In this document: positions 46,095 through 53,953 of the stretch, one piece after another
Layout of the letters: each line of letters opens with the position of its first letter
Position numbering within the stretch: position 1 is the first letter of the stretch
NCBI RefSeq assembly: GCF_021390645.1
Contig: NZ_JAJEJT010000003.1
Span: 620,001 to 684,000 of the forward strand
Origin: Paraburkholderia flagellata
Lineage (GTDB): Bacteria; Pseudomonadota; Gammaproteobacteria; Burkholderiales; Burkholderiaceae
Direction of reading: 5' to 3'
DNA length: 64,000 nt
Notes under the pieces: generated by a model
The model's database searches: none
Told to the model about the DNA's origin: nothing
Seen by the model: the letters and a program-made list of their open reading frames with translations, nothing else
Program-made: the position numbers and the translations under genes

Positions 46095-46116
46095 TGAGCG
46101 GGGCCCGGTCTGCGCC

Positions 46117-47508
46117 TCAGGCCGCAGTGCCCTGGCTCACCGCATCGGCAGCGACTGGCACCATGTCCGGCGTCCCATTCGAGATCCGGGTGACATCCGA
46201 ATCGTAGCTGCGCATGGCGACGACGAAGCACACCGCGGCCACGATGCTGCATACGGGCGTAACCGCCAATGCCCGCTGCAGACCCCACTGGTCGGACAGG
46301 ATGCCAGCCAGGAACGGCCCCGTCGCCAGCCCGCAGACGTTCTGAAACAGGGAAACCACGGCAGCACCCGTAGAGCGCACTCCCGGGTGAATGATGTCCA
46401 TGGCAATGCCCGCCACCACCCCCACGGTGCAGTTCATGAAAAAGGCCCCCACCAGGATCACCCTGAACTGCGCGTCCCCACTGTACGTACCGCCGAACGC
46501 CACGGCGAAAACCGCCCACGTCATCAGGCACAGCACGGCCAGCGCGAGCAGCTTGTTGCGGGGCCTGCGAACGGCGATGCGCCCCACCACGATGCCCCAG
46601 ACCGTGCTGCTGACAGCACCGACCAGTACGGCCACCGCCGCCGACCTGGCCGCCGCGTCCGGCGGCATGCCGTGGAAGCGATTGAGGTAGCTCGGCAGCC
46701 AGGACCAGATGGCTGACACCGTAATCAGTTGGGCTGATGCGCCTGCGCAGACCCATAGCAGCGTCCGTGTGCGCGCCATGGTCCCGAAGACGGGCTTGAG
46801 CGTCTGCGCCAGCGACTGTGCTGCCTGCTTCGAGTCGGACCTCAGCGCGGGGGTCCGGTAGTCGCGCACGCGCAGATAAAGCAGGGCCAGCACGAGCCCC
46901 GGTACGCCGACCACGCCGAAGGCCGCTTGCCAGCCCCACGTGGCCGCGATGACCCCGCCCAGCACCACGCCGAGCACCGAACCCAACGACGGGGCGGCGT
47001 AGAAGGCCCCGAGCACGGCGCTGCGCAAACGCACGGGAAACAGCGTCGAGATGAGGGCCACGCCGACCGATCCATAGCCCGCTTCGCCGATCCCCACCAC
47101 CGCGCGCGCGGCGAACAACTGGGCATAGTTGGCCGTGAACATGCACGAGATCGTGGCGAGACTCCATGCGAGCGCCATCGCAACGATGCTTTTCACACGC
47201 CCCATGCGGTCCGCCACCAGCGCAACGGGTATGCCGCCCGCACCCACAACTACGGAAATGACGGAGACCAGCGAGCCCAACTGCTTGTCGCTGAGATGCC
47301 ATGCGCTCCGGATGTGAGGAAAGAGCGAGACGATCACCTGTCGATCGACGAAATCGAAGAACATGAGTGCGAACGTCATCGCGAAGGCGAACCACGCCTC
47401 ACGCGGACCCGTCAAGTAATCGTCGTTGTGACTGTAGACTGGGCTTTGGGGCAGCATGTTGATGTTCCTTTTCATCGAATTGGCGATGTCTGTCGTACGC
47501 TCAGCCAC
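46117..47508 (-). CDS. MFS transporter (second of three)
   Basis: This carrier has up to 463 residues, 12 membrane helices and the same FFDFVDRQVIVSLFPHIRSAWHLSDKQLGSLVSV-type start as the other two carriers here. The GTG start has a perfect AGGAGG six bases upstream and overlaps the stop of the preceding MFS gene by 8 bases, so the two are coupled. An internal ATG at 47457, preceded by AAAAGGAA, could give a 446-residue form. Its linker and loops differ enough from its neighbour to suggest a different cargo. Confidence 0.9.
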   Translation of the reverse strand: MAERTTDIANSMKRNINMLPQSPVYSHNDDYLTGPREAWFAFAMTFALMFFDFVDRQVIVSLFPHIRSAWHLSDKQLGSLVSVISVVVGAGGIPVALVADRMGRVKSIVAMALAWSLATISCMFTANYAQLFAARAVVGIGEAGYGSVGVALISTLFPVRLRSAVLGAFYAAPSLGSVLGVVLGGVIAATWGWQAAFGVVGVPGLVLALLYLRVRDYRTPALRSDSKQAAQSLAQTLKPVFGTMARTRTLLWVCAGASAQLITVSAIWSWLPSYLNRFHGMPPDAAARSAAVAVLVGAVSSTVWGIVVGRIAVRRPRNKLLALAVLCLMTWAVFAVAFGGTYSGDAQFRVILVGAFFMNCTVGVVAGIAMDIIHPGVRSTGAAVVSLFQNVCGLATGPFLAGILSDQWGLQRALAVTPVCSIVAAVCFVVAMRSYDSDVTRISNGTPDMVPVAADAVSQGTAA

Positions 47509-48796
47509 GGCGCGCCTCCTGGAGACAGCACCACCGGCCTATGAAGTAGACCGTCAAGGGCAGCACGGCCGCCCATGGAAGCCAACGCAGGGCGGCCTGA
47601 AGGCCCACAGCGTCCGATATCACGCCAGTGACGAAGGGACCGGCGGCAAGGCCCAGTACATTGTTGAACAGCGTCAGCGTGGCAAAGGCCGATCCGTGAA
47701 ACGCCGGCGGCGTGGCCGTGGCGATGATCGCCCCGCAGGTGCCAAACGAACTGGCAAGAAAGAGCACCGCGGGGGCAAGCAGCGCGAGTTGCAGGTTGCC
47801 CGGCGGCATGCGCAATGCAATTGCCAGCAAGACGCCCAGCGCGAGGCAATACACGATCGCCATATTCCACCGCTTGAGCGACGACTCCCGGCAGATCCAG
47901 TCCGTCGCCACGCCGCACAGGAACTGGCCCATGCCGCTCACCAGCACCAGACCGGCCGCCACCACGGCGGCTTTGCTGACAGGCATACCCCAATACCGAT
48001 TCAGGTAGCTCGGCAGCCACACGAATAGCGTGCCCTGAATGAAGATTTGAAGGGCGCTGCCGAGATATGCGCAAAACACCGAGCGCGACGGAAACAGTCC
48101 AAAGAAGAGCGACCGGAGTGTCAACGTGGCTCGGCCTTGCGCGGGGCTTGCGCCTGCTTCGTCCGGATGGGCGCGCGCGATCCTGCTTTCCGTGACGACG
48201 AAGCAGTAAATGATGGCCAGCAGGAGGCCGAATATCGCCATGACGCCCATCGACCAGCGCCAGCCGAAGCGCACAGCGATGAAGCCCGAAAGCGAAACAC
48301 CGAGCACGGACCCGAAGGCCGCCGCGGACGTGAAGCCGCCGACGATACTGGAGCGCATATGCCGCGGAAAGAGGCTCACGAGCATCGCGAGCCCGACACT
48401 TCCGTAAGCTGCCTCGCCGACGCCAACGAATAGACGGGCAACGAACATCTCCTGATAGTTCGCGGCAAGCGCACAGCCGATCGTGGCAACACTCCACAGC
48501 GCGGCCATCAGGGCAATGCTTTTGGCCCGCCCCCAACGATCCGCGACGACGGAAAACGGCAGCGTCAGCACGCCCACCGCCAGCGGCACGATGCTGCTGA
48601 TCGAACCCAGTTGCGTATCGGAGATCCCCCACTGCGTCTTCAGGACCGGGAACAAGGCATTGAGCGCCTGCCGCGACATGTAGTCGGACAACAAGAGGCA
48701 AAACATCAGCGCGAAAACCAGCCACGCGTAGGCTCGGGTGCTGCGGGTAGCCGAAGCCGATCCGGCCGGCAAGACGTCACTCGTAGAAAGGTTCAA
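47501..48796 (-). CDS. MFS transporter (third of three)
   Basis: This is a 431-residue, 12-helix carrier with LLSDYMSRQALNALFPVLKTQWGISDTQLGSISSIVPLAVG and loop motif VADRWGRAKSIALM. No ATG is available near the N-terminus. A TTG at 48796 with GGAGGAGG five bases upstream is the best start; a TTG five codons earlier lies before that site. It is closest to the carrier at 40876. Its promoter faces the first BKACE gene across a shared operator region, so it probably imports the BKACE pathway substrate. Confidence 0.88.
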   Translation of the reverse strand: MNLSTSDVLPAGSASATRSTRAYAWLVFALMFCLLLSDYMSRQALNALFPVLKTQWGISDTQLGSISSIVPLAVGVLTLPFSVVADRWGRAKSIALMAALWSVATIGCALAANYQEMFVARLFVGVGEAAYGSVGLAMLVSLFPRHMRSSIVGGFTSAAAFGSVLGVSLSGFIAVRFGWRWSMGVMAIFGLLLAIIYCFVVTESRIARAHPDEAGASPAQGRATLTLRSLFFGLFPSRSVFCAYLGSALQIFIQGTLFVWLPSYLNRYWGMPVSKAAVVAAGLVLVSGMGQFLCGVATDWICRESSLKRWNMAIVYCLALGVLLAIALRMPPGNLQLALLAPAVLFLASSFGTCGAIIATATPPAFHGSAFATLTLFNNVLGLAAGPFVTGVISDAVGLQAALRWLPWAAVLPLTVYFIGRWCCLQEARRG

Positions 48797-48879
48797 TGCT
48801 GCCTCCTCCAAATTCAGCTGCGACTGGTTGCCGTCTGAGCCGGTGCGGTGCTCATGTCATTCATGATCTTCCATATTAT

Positions 48880-48895
48880 TTAATGTCGACATTAA
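48880..48895. promoter_or_regulatory. TTAATGTCGACATTAA, perfect operator palindrome (site 1)
   Basis: This 16-base perfect palindrome lies 84 bases upstream of the MFS start on the minus-strand side of the divergent region. It shares TGTCGACATTAA with the two other sites (48945-48960 and 53679-53694). The form is typical of GntR/FadR-type operators, and a GntR/FCD regulator is encoded 4 kb away. Confidence 0.75.
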
Positions 48896-48944
48896 TGTTT
48901 ATACCGAGTGCCCTCGGTGCACACGGCGGTGTACGGCACCGTTA

Positions 48945-48980
48945 TTTTTGTCGACATTAATTATTTCACGGTGCTACACT
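48945..48980 (+). promoter_or_regulatory. Operator site 2 over the -35 region of the first BKACE gene
   Basis: TTTTTGTCGACATTAA at 48945-48960 matches the site 1 palindrome in 6 of 8 left-arm positions and all of the right arm. It covers a TCGACA box (5/6 to -35) that is 18 bases from TACACT (4/6 to -10) at 48975-48980. A bound regulator would block this promoter. The operator begins 103 bases before the BKACE ATG. Confidence 0.65.
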
Positions 48981-49047
48981 GCCTCCAACCTGATCCCGCA
49001 CTCCCGCGAGTTGGGTCGAAACTCGAAGACGTCTACAGGAGATCCGT

Positions 49048-50208
49048 ATGCATTTCATCGATGACTCCCTGCTGCCCGAGAACCAGCAGCCCCTCGTCAT
49101 TCAAGCCGCGCCCTACGGCCCGCAATGGCTGCCCGGCGACTCGAACGATGTGCCCGTAACGATGGCCGAGCAGGTACAAAAAGCCGTGGACTGCTACAAC
49201 GCCGGCGCGACCGTTTTGCACGTGCACGTGCGCGAAGCCGACGGCAAGGGCTCCAAGCGCCTATCGAAGTTCAACGAGATGCTGGACCGTCTGCGTTCCG
49301 CCGTGCCGAACATGGTCCTGCAAGTGGGCGGCTCGATTTCGTTTGCACCTGAAAGCGAAGGCGACATTGCCCGCTGGCTGAACGACGACACGCGCCACGG
49401 TCTGGCGGAGTTGAACCCGCGCCCCGACCAGGTGACGGTCGCCATCAACACCAGCCAGATGAATACCGCGGAGTTGAAGGTGCGCACGGACGTCCTGCAC
49501 ACGTCGTGGGAAGACCTGGAGAACAGTCCCTACCGCGAGATGACCATTCCCGCCGGCCCGGCTTTCGTGGACGAGCACATCCGCCGCCTCGTGGCCAATG
49601 GCATTCAGCCCCACTTCCAGATTGGCCACCTGGCGCAGCTCGAAACGCTGGGGCGCATGATCCGCCGCGGCAAGTACATGGGCCCGCTGGTGCTGAACTG
49701 GGTGGCCATCGGCGGCGGCATGGATGGCCCGAATCCGCGCGCCATGATGGAGTTCATCAATCACGTTCCCGACGGTGCCGTGCTGACCATCGAAGGCACG
49801 AACCGTCCTCACTGGCCGCTGACCACTATGGGCATCTGCCTCGGCATGCATGTGCGGTGCGGTATCGAAGACACGCTGCAGGACGACCTCGGCGAGCGCA
49901 TTCCCTCCGTGAAGCAGGTCGAAAAGATGGTGCGCATCTCGCGCGAACTGAACCGCGAAATCGCCACTGGGGAGGAAGCCAAACGCATTTACCAGATCGG
50001 CGTAAATTACGGCAGCATCGAAGAAACGCTGGCCAAAAACGGCTATCCGCCGTTGCGCAAGCCCGGACAGCGCGGCTTCCTGTTGTACGACGGCGCCTAC
50101 TTCCCCGGCGAAAGCCAGCGTGCCGCGGAAGCCGACCATCAGGCGGAAGTCCAGCGACGCCTCGACGCGCTCGCGCGCGGTGACTGGAAAGCAGCGACAG
50201 CTGCGTGA
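49048..50208 (+). CDS. BKACE family enzyme (3-keto-5-aminohexanoate cleavage type, DUF849), long form
   Basis: This is a 386-residue zinc enzyme. The family condenses a beta-keto acid with acetyl-CoA to give acetoacetate and a shortened acyl-CoA. The zinc pair is His58 and His60 in ATVLHVHVRE; LQVGGSISF, VTVAINTSQMN, MGPLVLNWVAIGGGMDG and GMHVRCGIEDTL follow in the family order. AGGAG precedes the ATG. It carries about 30 more C-terminal residues than the second BKACE here. The substrate is not predictable from motifs alone. It is divergent from an MFS carrier, with a shared operator pair between them. Confidence 0.92.
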   Translation: MHFIDDSLLPENQQPLVIQAAPYGPQWLPGDSNDVPVTMAEQVQKAVDCYNAGATVLHVHVREADGKGSKRLSKFNEMLDRLRSAVPNMVLQVGGSISFAPESEGDIARWLNDDTRHGLAELNPRPDQVTVAINTSQMNTAELKVRTDVLHTSWEDLENSPYREMTIPAGPAFVDEHIRRLVANGIQPHFQIGHLAQLETLGRMIRRGKYMGPLVLNWVAIGGGMDGPNPRAMMEFINHVPDGAVLTIEGTNRPHWPLTTMGICLGMHVRCGIEDTLQDDLGERIPSVKQVEKMVRISRELNREIATGEEAKRIYQIGVNYGSIEETLAKNGYPPLRKPGQRGFLLYDGAYFPGESQRAAEADHQAEVQRRLDALARGDWKAATAA

Positions 50209-50215
50209 CAGCAAT

Positions 50216-50243
50216 CGCAGGCGGCTCGTGAGAGCCGCCTGCG
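50216..50243 (+). terminator. Strong hairpin after the first BKACE gene
   Basis: CGCAGGCGGCTC, a GTGA tetraloop and GAGCCGCCTGCG form a perfect 12-bp stem seven bases after the BKACE stop. It is followed by a modest T-containing tail (GTCATTTCATT). It ends the BKACE transcript in the convergent gap before the CoA-transferase gene. Confidence 0.8.
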
Positions 50244-50322
50244 GTCATTTCATTGCGTGTAGCCGGACGTGAGCCACCAGCCGAACGCGATAGGTCGCGC
50301 GCCGAATGACACGGGTTGCGTA

Positions 50323-51537
50323 TCAGATGACGCCCTTCTCTCGCAGCGCCGCCAGTTCCTGATCCGACACCCCAAGCTCGCCTTGCAGAACGTCGTGCGT
50401 ACCTTCGCCAAGCTGCGGAGGCGGCCGGCGTACCGGCAAACGTTCACCGTCGAAGCGCCACGGCGGCGCGAGCACGTACGTCGTGCCGCTGGCCGTATAC
50501 GGATGTGGTTGTTCGGTCACCAGGCCCGCGTCCATCGCGCGCTTCGAAAACAGCGCCTCGCGCAGCCCCGCGACTTCCCCGCACGGAATGCTCGCGTTGG
50601 CGAGCCGTTCGAGCAGCAGCACGCGCGGCCGGTTACCCAGTTCGCGCGTGAGTTCGGGCAGCAGCATCTCGCGGTTTTGCGATCGCAGGATGTTGGTCTT
50701 GAAACGCGCGTCGTCGGCCAGATCGGGGCGCTCGATCACCTCCCGGCAGAAGCGTTCGAACTGGCTGTTGTTGCCCACGGTAATGACGAGCGGACCATCC
50801 GCTGCGTCGAACACGCCGTAAGGCACGATCGACGGATGCGCGTTGCCATAGCGCGGCGGGTCCTCGCCCATCGCGAGCGCCTCCAGTCCATAGTAGGCGG
50901 TAATCATTAGCCCGCAGTCGAACAGGGCCATTTCGATGTGGCGTCCGCGCCCGGTGCGCTCGCGCTCAAACAGCGCCGCGAGCATGGCCTGCGCCGAATA
51001 CATGCCCGTGAACAGATCGACGGCCGCAACGCCAAACTTCAGAGGCGGCTGCTCCGCTTCGCCGTTCAGCGCCATGAGGCCCGCTTCGCCCTGCACGACG
51101 AGGTCATAGCCGGGCCGCGCGGCCTCGGGGCCAGCGCGGTCGTAGCCTGAGATCGAGCAATAGATGAGACGCGGGTTCTCGCGGCTCAGTTGTTCGTAGC
51201 CGAGCCCGAGCTTTTCCGCCCCGCCGAACTTGAAATTCTGGATCACGACGTCGCAGGTCTTCGCGAGATCCTGCGCGATGCGCTGGCCCTCGGGCGTCTG
51301 CAGATCCAGCGCAATCGAGCGCTTGTTGCGATTCACACTGTTGAAGTACGCAGTCTCGGTGCGCCCGATACGCAGGCCCCAATCGCGCGTATCGTCGCCC
51401 CGCTCCGGGTGCTCGACCTTGATGACCTCTGCGCCCAGGTCGCCCAGCACCATGGCGCTCCACGGCCCGGCCAGAATCCGCGAGAAGTCGAGCACGCGCA
51501 CGCCTGCCAGCGGCAGGCTTCCGTTGTCGGTTTGCAT
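50323..51537 (-). CDS. CaiB/BaiF class III CoA-transferase
   Basis: This 404-residue protein is a family III CoA-transferase (formyl-CoA:oxalate, carnitine or benzylsuccinate type). It starts LPLAGVRVLDFSRILAGPWSAMVLGDLGAEVIKVEHP. The catalytic aspartate should be Asp145 in RPGYDLVVQGEAGLM, followed by DLFTGMYSAQAMLAALFERERTGRGRHIEMALFD. It moves CoA between carboxylates. It lies 50 bases after the second BKACE gene on the same strand, so it may activate the substrate or recycle the acyl-CoA released by BKACE. Confidence 0.93.
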   Translation of the reverse strand: MQTDNGSLPLAGVRVLDFSRILAGPWSAMVLGDLGAEVIKVEHPERGDDTRDWGLRIGRTETAYFNSVNRNKRSIALDLQTPEGQRIAQDLAKTCDVVIQNFKFGGAEKLGLGYEQLSRENPRLIYCSISGYDRAGPEAARPGYDLVVQGEAGLMALNGEAEQPPLKFGVAAVDLFTGMYSAQAMLAALFERERTGRGRHIEMALFDCGLMITAYYGLEALAMGEDPPRYGNAHPSIVPYGVFDAADGPLVITVGNNSQFERFCREVIERPDLADDARFKTNILRSQNREMLLPELTRELGNRPRVLLLERLANASIPCGEVAGLREALFSKRAMDAGLVTEQPHPYTASGTTYVLAPPWRFDGERLPVRRPPPQLGEGTHDVLQGELGVSDQELAALREKGVI

Positions 51538-51587
51538 CAGTAGACCCTTTCAGTTCTTTGAAGCGCGAAGTACACCTAATGGTTCAC

Positions 51588-52646
51588 TCAGGCCGTCTTG
51601 CGCAGAAAGCCCTGATTGCCGCCGTTGCGGTTGGGCGCGAAGCCGTTCGCGTGCAACGACTCTTCGACCGTGTCGTAAAACACGCCGATCTTCGAGATCT
51701 CGCGCGCCTCACGCGCCGTGGCGATCTCGCGGCCGAACTCGCGCGAGATACGCACGAGCTGCTCGATCTGCTTCACGGTGCTCATCTTCTGCGTGCGCGA
51801 CTGGTTCCACAGGCAGTCCTCAGTGCCGCAACGCACATGAAGGCCCATGGCGATCCCCATCATATTGACGGGCAACACGTTGCGCACGTTGCTCTCCACG
51901 GTCACGACCGCACCATCCGGCACGGCGCGAATGAAGTTGGCAAGGCTGTAGACGCTCGGCGTATCCATGCCGCCCGCGATGGCCACCCAGTTCATGACGA
52001 GCGGACCTTTGTAAAAGCCGCGGCGCAACAGGCGCTCCACCGATTCGAAGCTGTTGAGGTTGTAGCACTGGAACGCGCTCTGGATGCCTCTCGCCGTGAG
52101 GCGCCGCACGTGCTCCTCCACCCAGCCCGGCTGCGCGGGTACCGACATTTCCTTGTAAGCGTTGAAAATGGCCGGATTCTCGCGCGACGTGCCGCGGAAG
52201 TCCGCGTCTTCGGCCTGGTCCGTCACGTTCATCTGCGAGGTGTTGACCGTCACCGTGACCTGGTCCGGCGTGGGCTCCAGATCGGCCAGCATATGGCGTG
52301 TGTCGTCGGACAGCCACTTCGCCGCCTGCCCCTCGTTCTCGGGCGCAAACGAGATCGATCCGCCCACCTGGATGATCATCTCCGGCACGGCCTTGCGCAC
52401 GCCGGCGATCAGCTCGTTGAATTTGGACAAGCGCTTGCTGCCCTTCCCGTCCAGTTCGCGCACATGCAGGTGCAGCACCGTGGCACCCGCGTTGTAGCAG
52501 TCCACCGCCTTCTGGATCTGGTCCTCCATGGTGACCGGGATATCCTCCGGGAAGTCTGCGGGCAGCCAGCCGGGGGCATAAGGGGCTGCCGTGATGATCA
52601 GGGGCTGCTGGTTCTCCGGGAACAGATGGCCGTCGAGAAAGTTCAT
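51588..52646 (-). CDS. BKACE family enzyme (DUF849), standard-length form
   Basis: This 352-residue paralogue of the enzyme at 49048 has nearly the same N-terminus (FPENQQPLIITAAPYAPGWLP versus LPENQQPLVIQAAPYGPQWLP). The zinc histidines are His59 and His61 in ATVLHLHVRE. VQVGGSISF-like, VTVNTSQMN, GPLVMNWVAIAGGMDTP and GLHVRCGTEDCLW are present. The substrate loop (FNAYKEMSVPAQPGW) differs from the long form (NSPYREMTIPAGPAF), so the two may handle different or successive beta-keto acids. GGAG precedes the ATG. Confidence 0.92.
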   Translation of the reverse strand: MNFLDGHLFPENQQPLIITAAPYAPGWLPADFPEDIPVTMEDQIQKAVDCYNAGATVLHLHVRELDGKGSKRLSKFNELIAGVRKAVPEMIIQVGGSISFAPENEGQAAKWLSDDTRHMLADLEPTPDQVTVTVNTSQMNVTDQAEDADFRGTSRENPAIFNAYKEMSVPAQPGWVEEHVRRLTARGIQSAFQCYNLNSFESVERLLRRGFYKGPLVMNWVAIAGGMDTPSVYSLANFIRAVPDGAVVTVESNVRNVLPVNMMGIAMGLHVRCGTEDCLWNQSRTQKMSTVKQIEQLVRISREFGREIATAREAREISKIGVFYDTVEESLHANGFAPNRNGGNQGFLRKTA

Positions 52647-52709
52647 GCTGGATCTCCAAAGGGAAGCTGCGGTCGGCGCTACCGGCTCGACTGCAATCGA
52701 CCCATTGTC

Positions 52710-52770
52710 CTGTCCAGTTCACTCCCCCGCTTGATAATGCACGACAACCATTTACCTATACGGGACAGGC
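52710..52770. promoter_or_regulatory. Inverted repeat CCTGTCC...GGACAGG ahead of the second BKACE gene
   Basis: CCTGTCC (52710-52716) and GGACAGG (52764-52770) flank the AT-rich segment of the 163-bp gap between the GntR gene and the second BKACE gene. The gap lacks the TGTCGACATTAA operator, so this BKACE gene may be read through from the GntR promoter or be controlled differently. Confidence 0.3.
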
Positions 52771-52809
52771 GTCGAGAAAACGGGGCGCCCGCGCGCGGCG
52801 GCGCTGGCC

Positions 52810-53604
52810 TCAGGCGGCGCGTGCCTTGCGACGCGCAGGCGTGCTCCCCTCGGGCTTTTCGACCGCGCGGATGGCGTTGTCGCGCGAAGTGTCCATGCGC
52901 GCCCGCACGCACTTGAGCACGCGCGCCAGATCGCGCGACGCCACCGCGCGGCGCAGATCGCGCCAGCCGCGAATCGACTGCGCGATGCTCTCGGGATGCG
53001 TGGCGAACGCCAGCCGGTTATAGCGCAAGACACGCAGCGAGATGGACTTCAGCATGTCCGCGAGCACGAGATTGCTGCTCAGGTCGAACACGGCAAAGTT
53101 CAGCAGGAAGCCTTCCAGGACGTAGGCATCGAGCGATTCGTTCATGGTGCGCTCGAGCGCCTTCACGTGCTCGTCGAATACTTTGCCGAGGTCCTCCGGA
53201 CGCTCGGCGAGCAACTCTTCGATGAGGGCCGAATACAGCACGGTGCGCACCGCGAAGATATCGCGCAGTTCACGCGCGTCCGGCTGCGTCACGATCGCTC
53301 CACGTCGTGCCTCGAACGCAACCAGGCGGTCGCGTTCGAGAATGCGCAGCGCTTCGCGGACCGGCGCACGGCTCACGTGCAGAACCTCGCCGATGTCGCC
53401 TTCAAGAAGCCGCTTGCCCGCTTCGATGTGATTGAGCGTGATGGCACCCGCGATGCGGGCTGCGATCTGCGCCGCCACGGGCATGGACGCCTGCGCCCAC
53501 TCGTTTCCGCGCAAGACGGCATCTTCCACCGCCAGCATCAGTTGGTCCCTCGGTTTGAGCAAGGTGCCGAGATCGGGAAGTTCTTGCGTTTTCTGTCTTG
53601 CCAT
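52810..53604 (-). CDS. GntR family regulator, FadR subfamily (FCD domain)
   Basis: This 264-residue regulator has a GntR winged helix at about 42-108 (AAQIAARIAGAITLNHIEAGKRLLEGDIGEVLHVSRAPVREALRILERDRLVAFEARRGAIV). A helical FCD effector domain covers about 112-240 (LRDIFAVRTVLYSALIEELLAERPEDL). There is an unusual 40-residue N-terminal extension. FCD regulators sense carboxylates through a metal site. Two TGTCGAC dyads lie 60-90 bases upstream of its ATG, and the same palindrome lies between the MFS and first BKACE genes. It is therefore the likely autoregulated controller of the BKACE island. Confidence 0.92.
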   Translation of the reverse strand: MARQKTQELPDLGTLLKPRDQLMLAVEDAVLRGNEWAQASMPVAAQIAARIAGAITLNHIEAGKRLLEGDIGEVLHVSRAPVREALRILERDRLVAFEARRGAIVTQPDARELRDIFAVRTVLYSALIEELLAERPEDLGKVFDEHVKALERTMNESLDAYVLEGFLLNFAVFDLSSNLVLADMLKSISLRVLRYNRLAFATHPESIAQSIRGWRDLRRAVASRDLARVLKCVRARMDTSRDNAIRAVEKPEGSTPARRKARAA

Positions 53605-53666
53605 ATCTGAATGCCCAGTCGGGAAAGTTGCGCCTCATGTCATTGCAGCAAGTATACCATTCGGCT

Positions 53667-53694
53667 CTGTCGACGCTATTATTGTCGACATTAA
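53667..53694. promoter_or_regulatory. Operator site 3 (TTATTGTCGACATTAA) with a neighbouring weaker dyad, upstream of the GntR gene
   Basis: The main dyad at 53679-53694 matches the TTAATGTCGACATTAA palindrome at 15 of 16 positions. It is identical to site 2 over 13 bases (TTGTCGACATTAA). A second TGTCGAC core is centred 15 bases away at 53671/53672. This position, about 75 bases upstream of the GntR ATG, fits autoregulation. Confidence 0.75.
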
Positions 53695-53953
53695 CAGATT
53701 CTCAGTTGTAGACCCTCTTGCCGACTACAATGGCCGGCAGCTCCTATGCCGAGAACTTTGCCCCACCCCGATGCCGCCAAGGCAGATCGCGGCGGTCAGC
53801 AAACATCGCGCAAAATGAAGCGTCCGGTAGAGGCGCGGCTTGAACCCGCGCAGTGAAACGGTCTTTTCGATCTACAGCAACCACGCTCTCTCGTCTGCCT
53901 ATACTGGACTTCGTGAGTCATCGCGCGAACCAGCACCGAAGAAGAGGGACGCC

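Noticed and set aside
46082..48725. Long alternative frames (over 400 codons) across both MFS genes
   Set aside because: They lack membrane helices and are Arg/Gly/His-rich, typical of GC-rich shadow frames. The chosen frames show 12 helices and MFS loop motifs.
52647..52809. Search for a fourth TGTCGACATTAA operator ahead of the second BKACE gene
   Set aside because: Only a different CCTGTCC/GGACAGG repeat is present, so I did not assign this promoter to the GntR sites.
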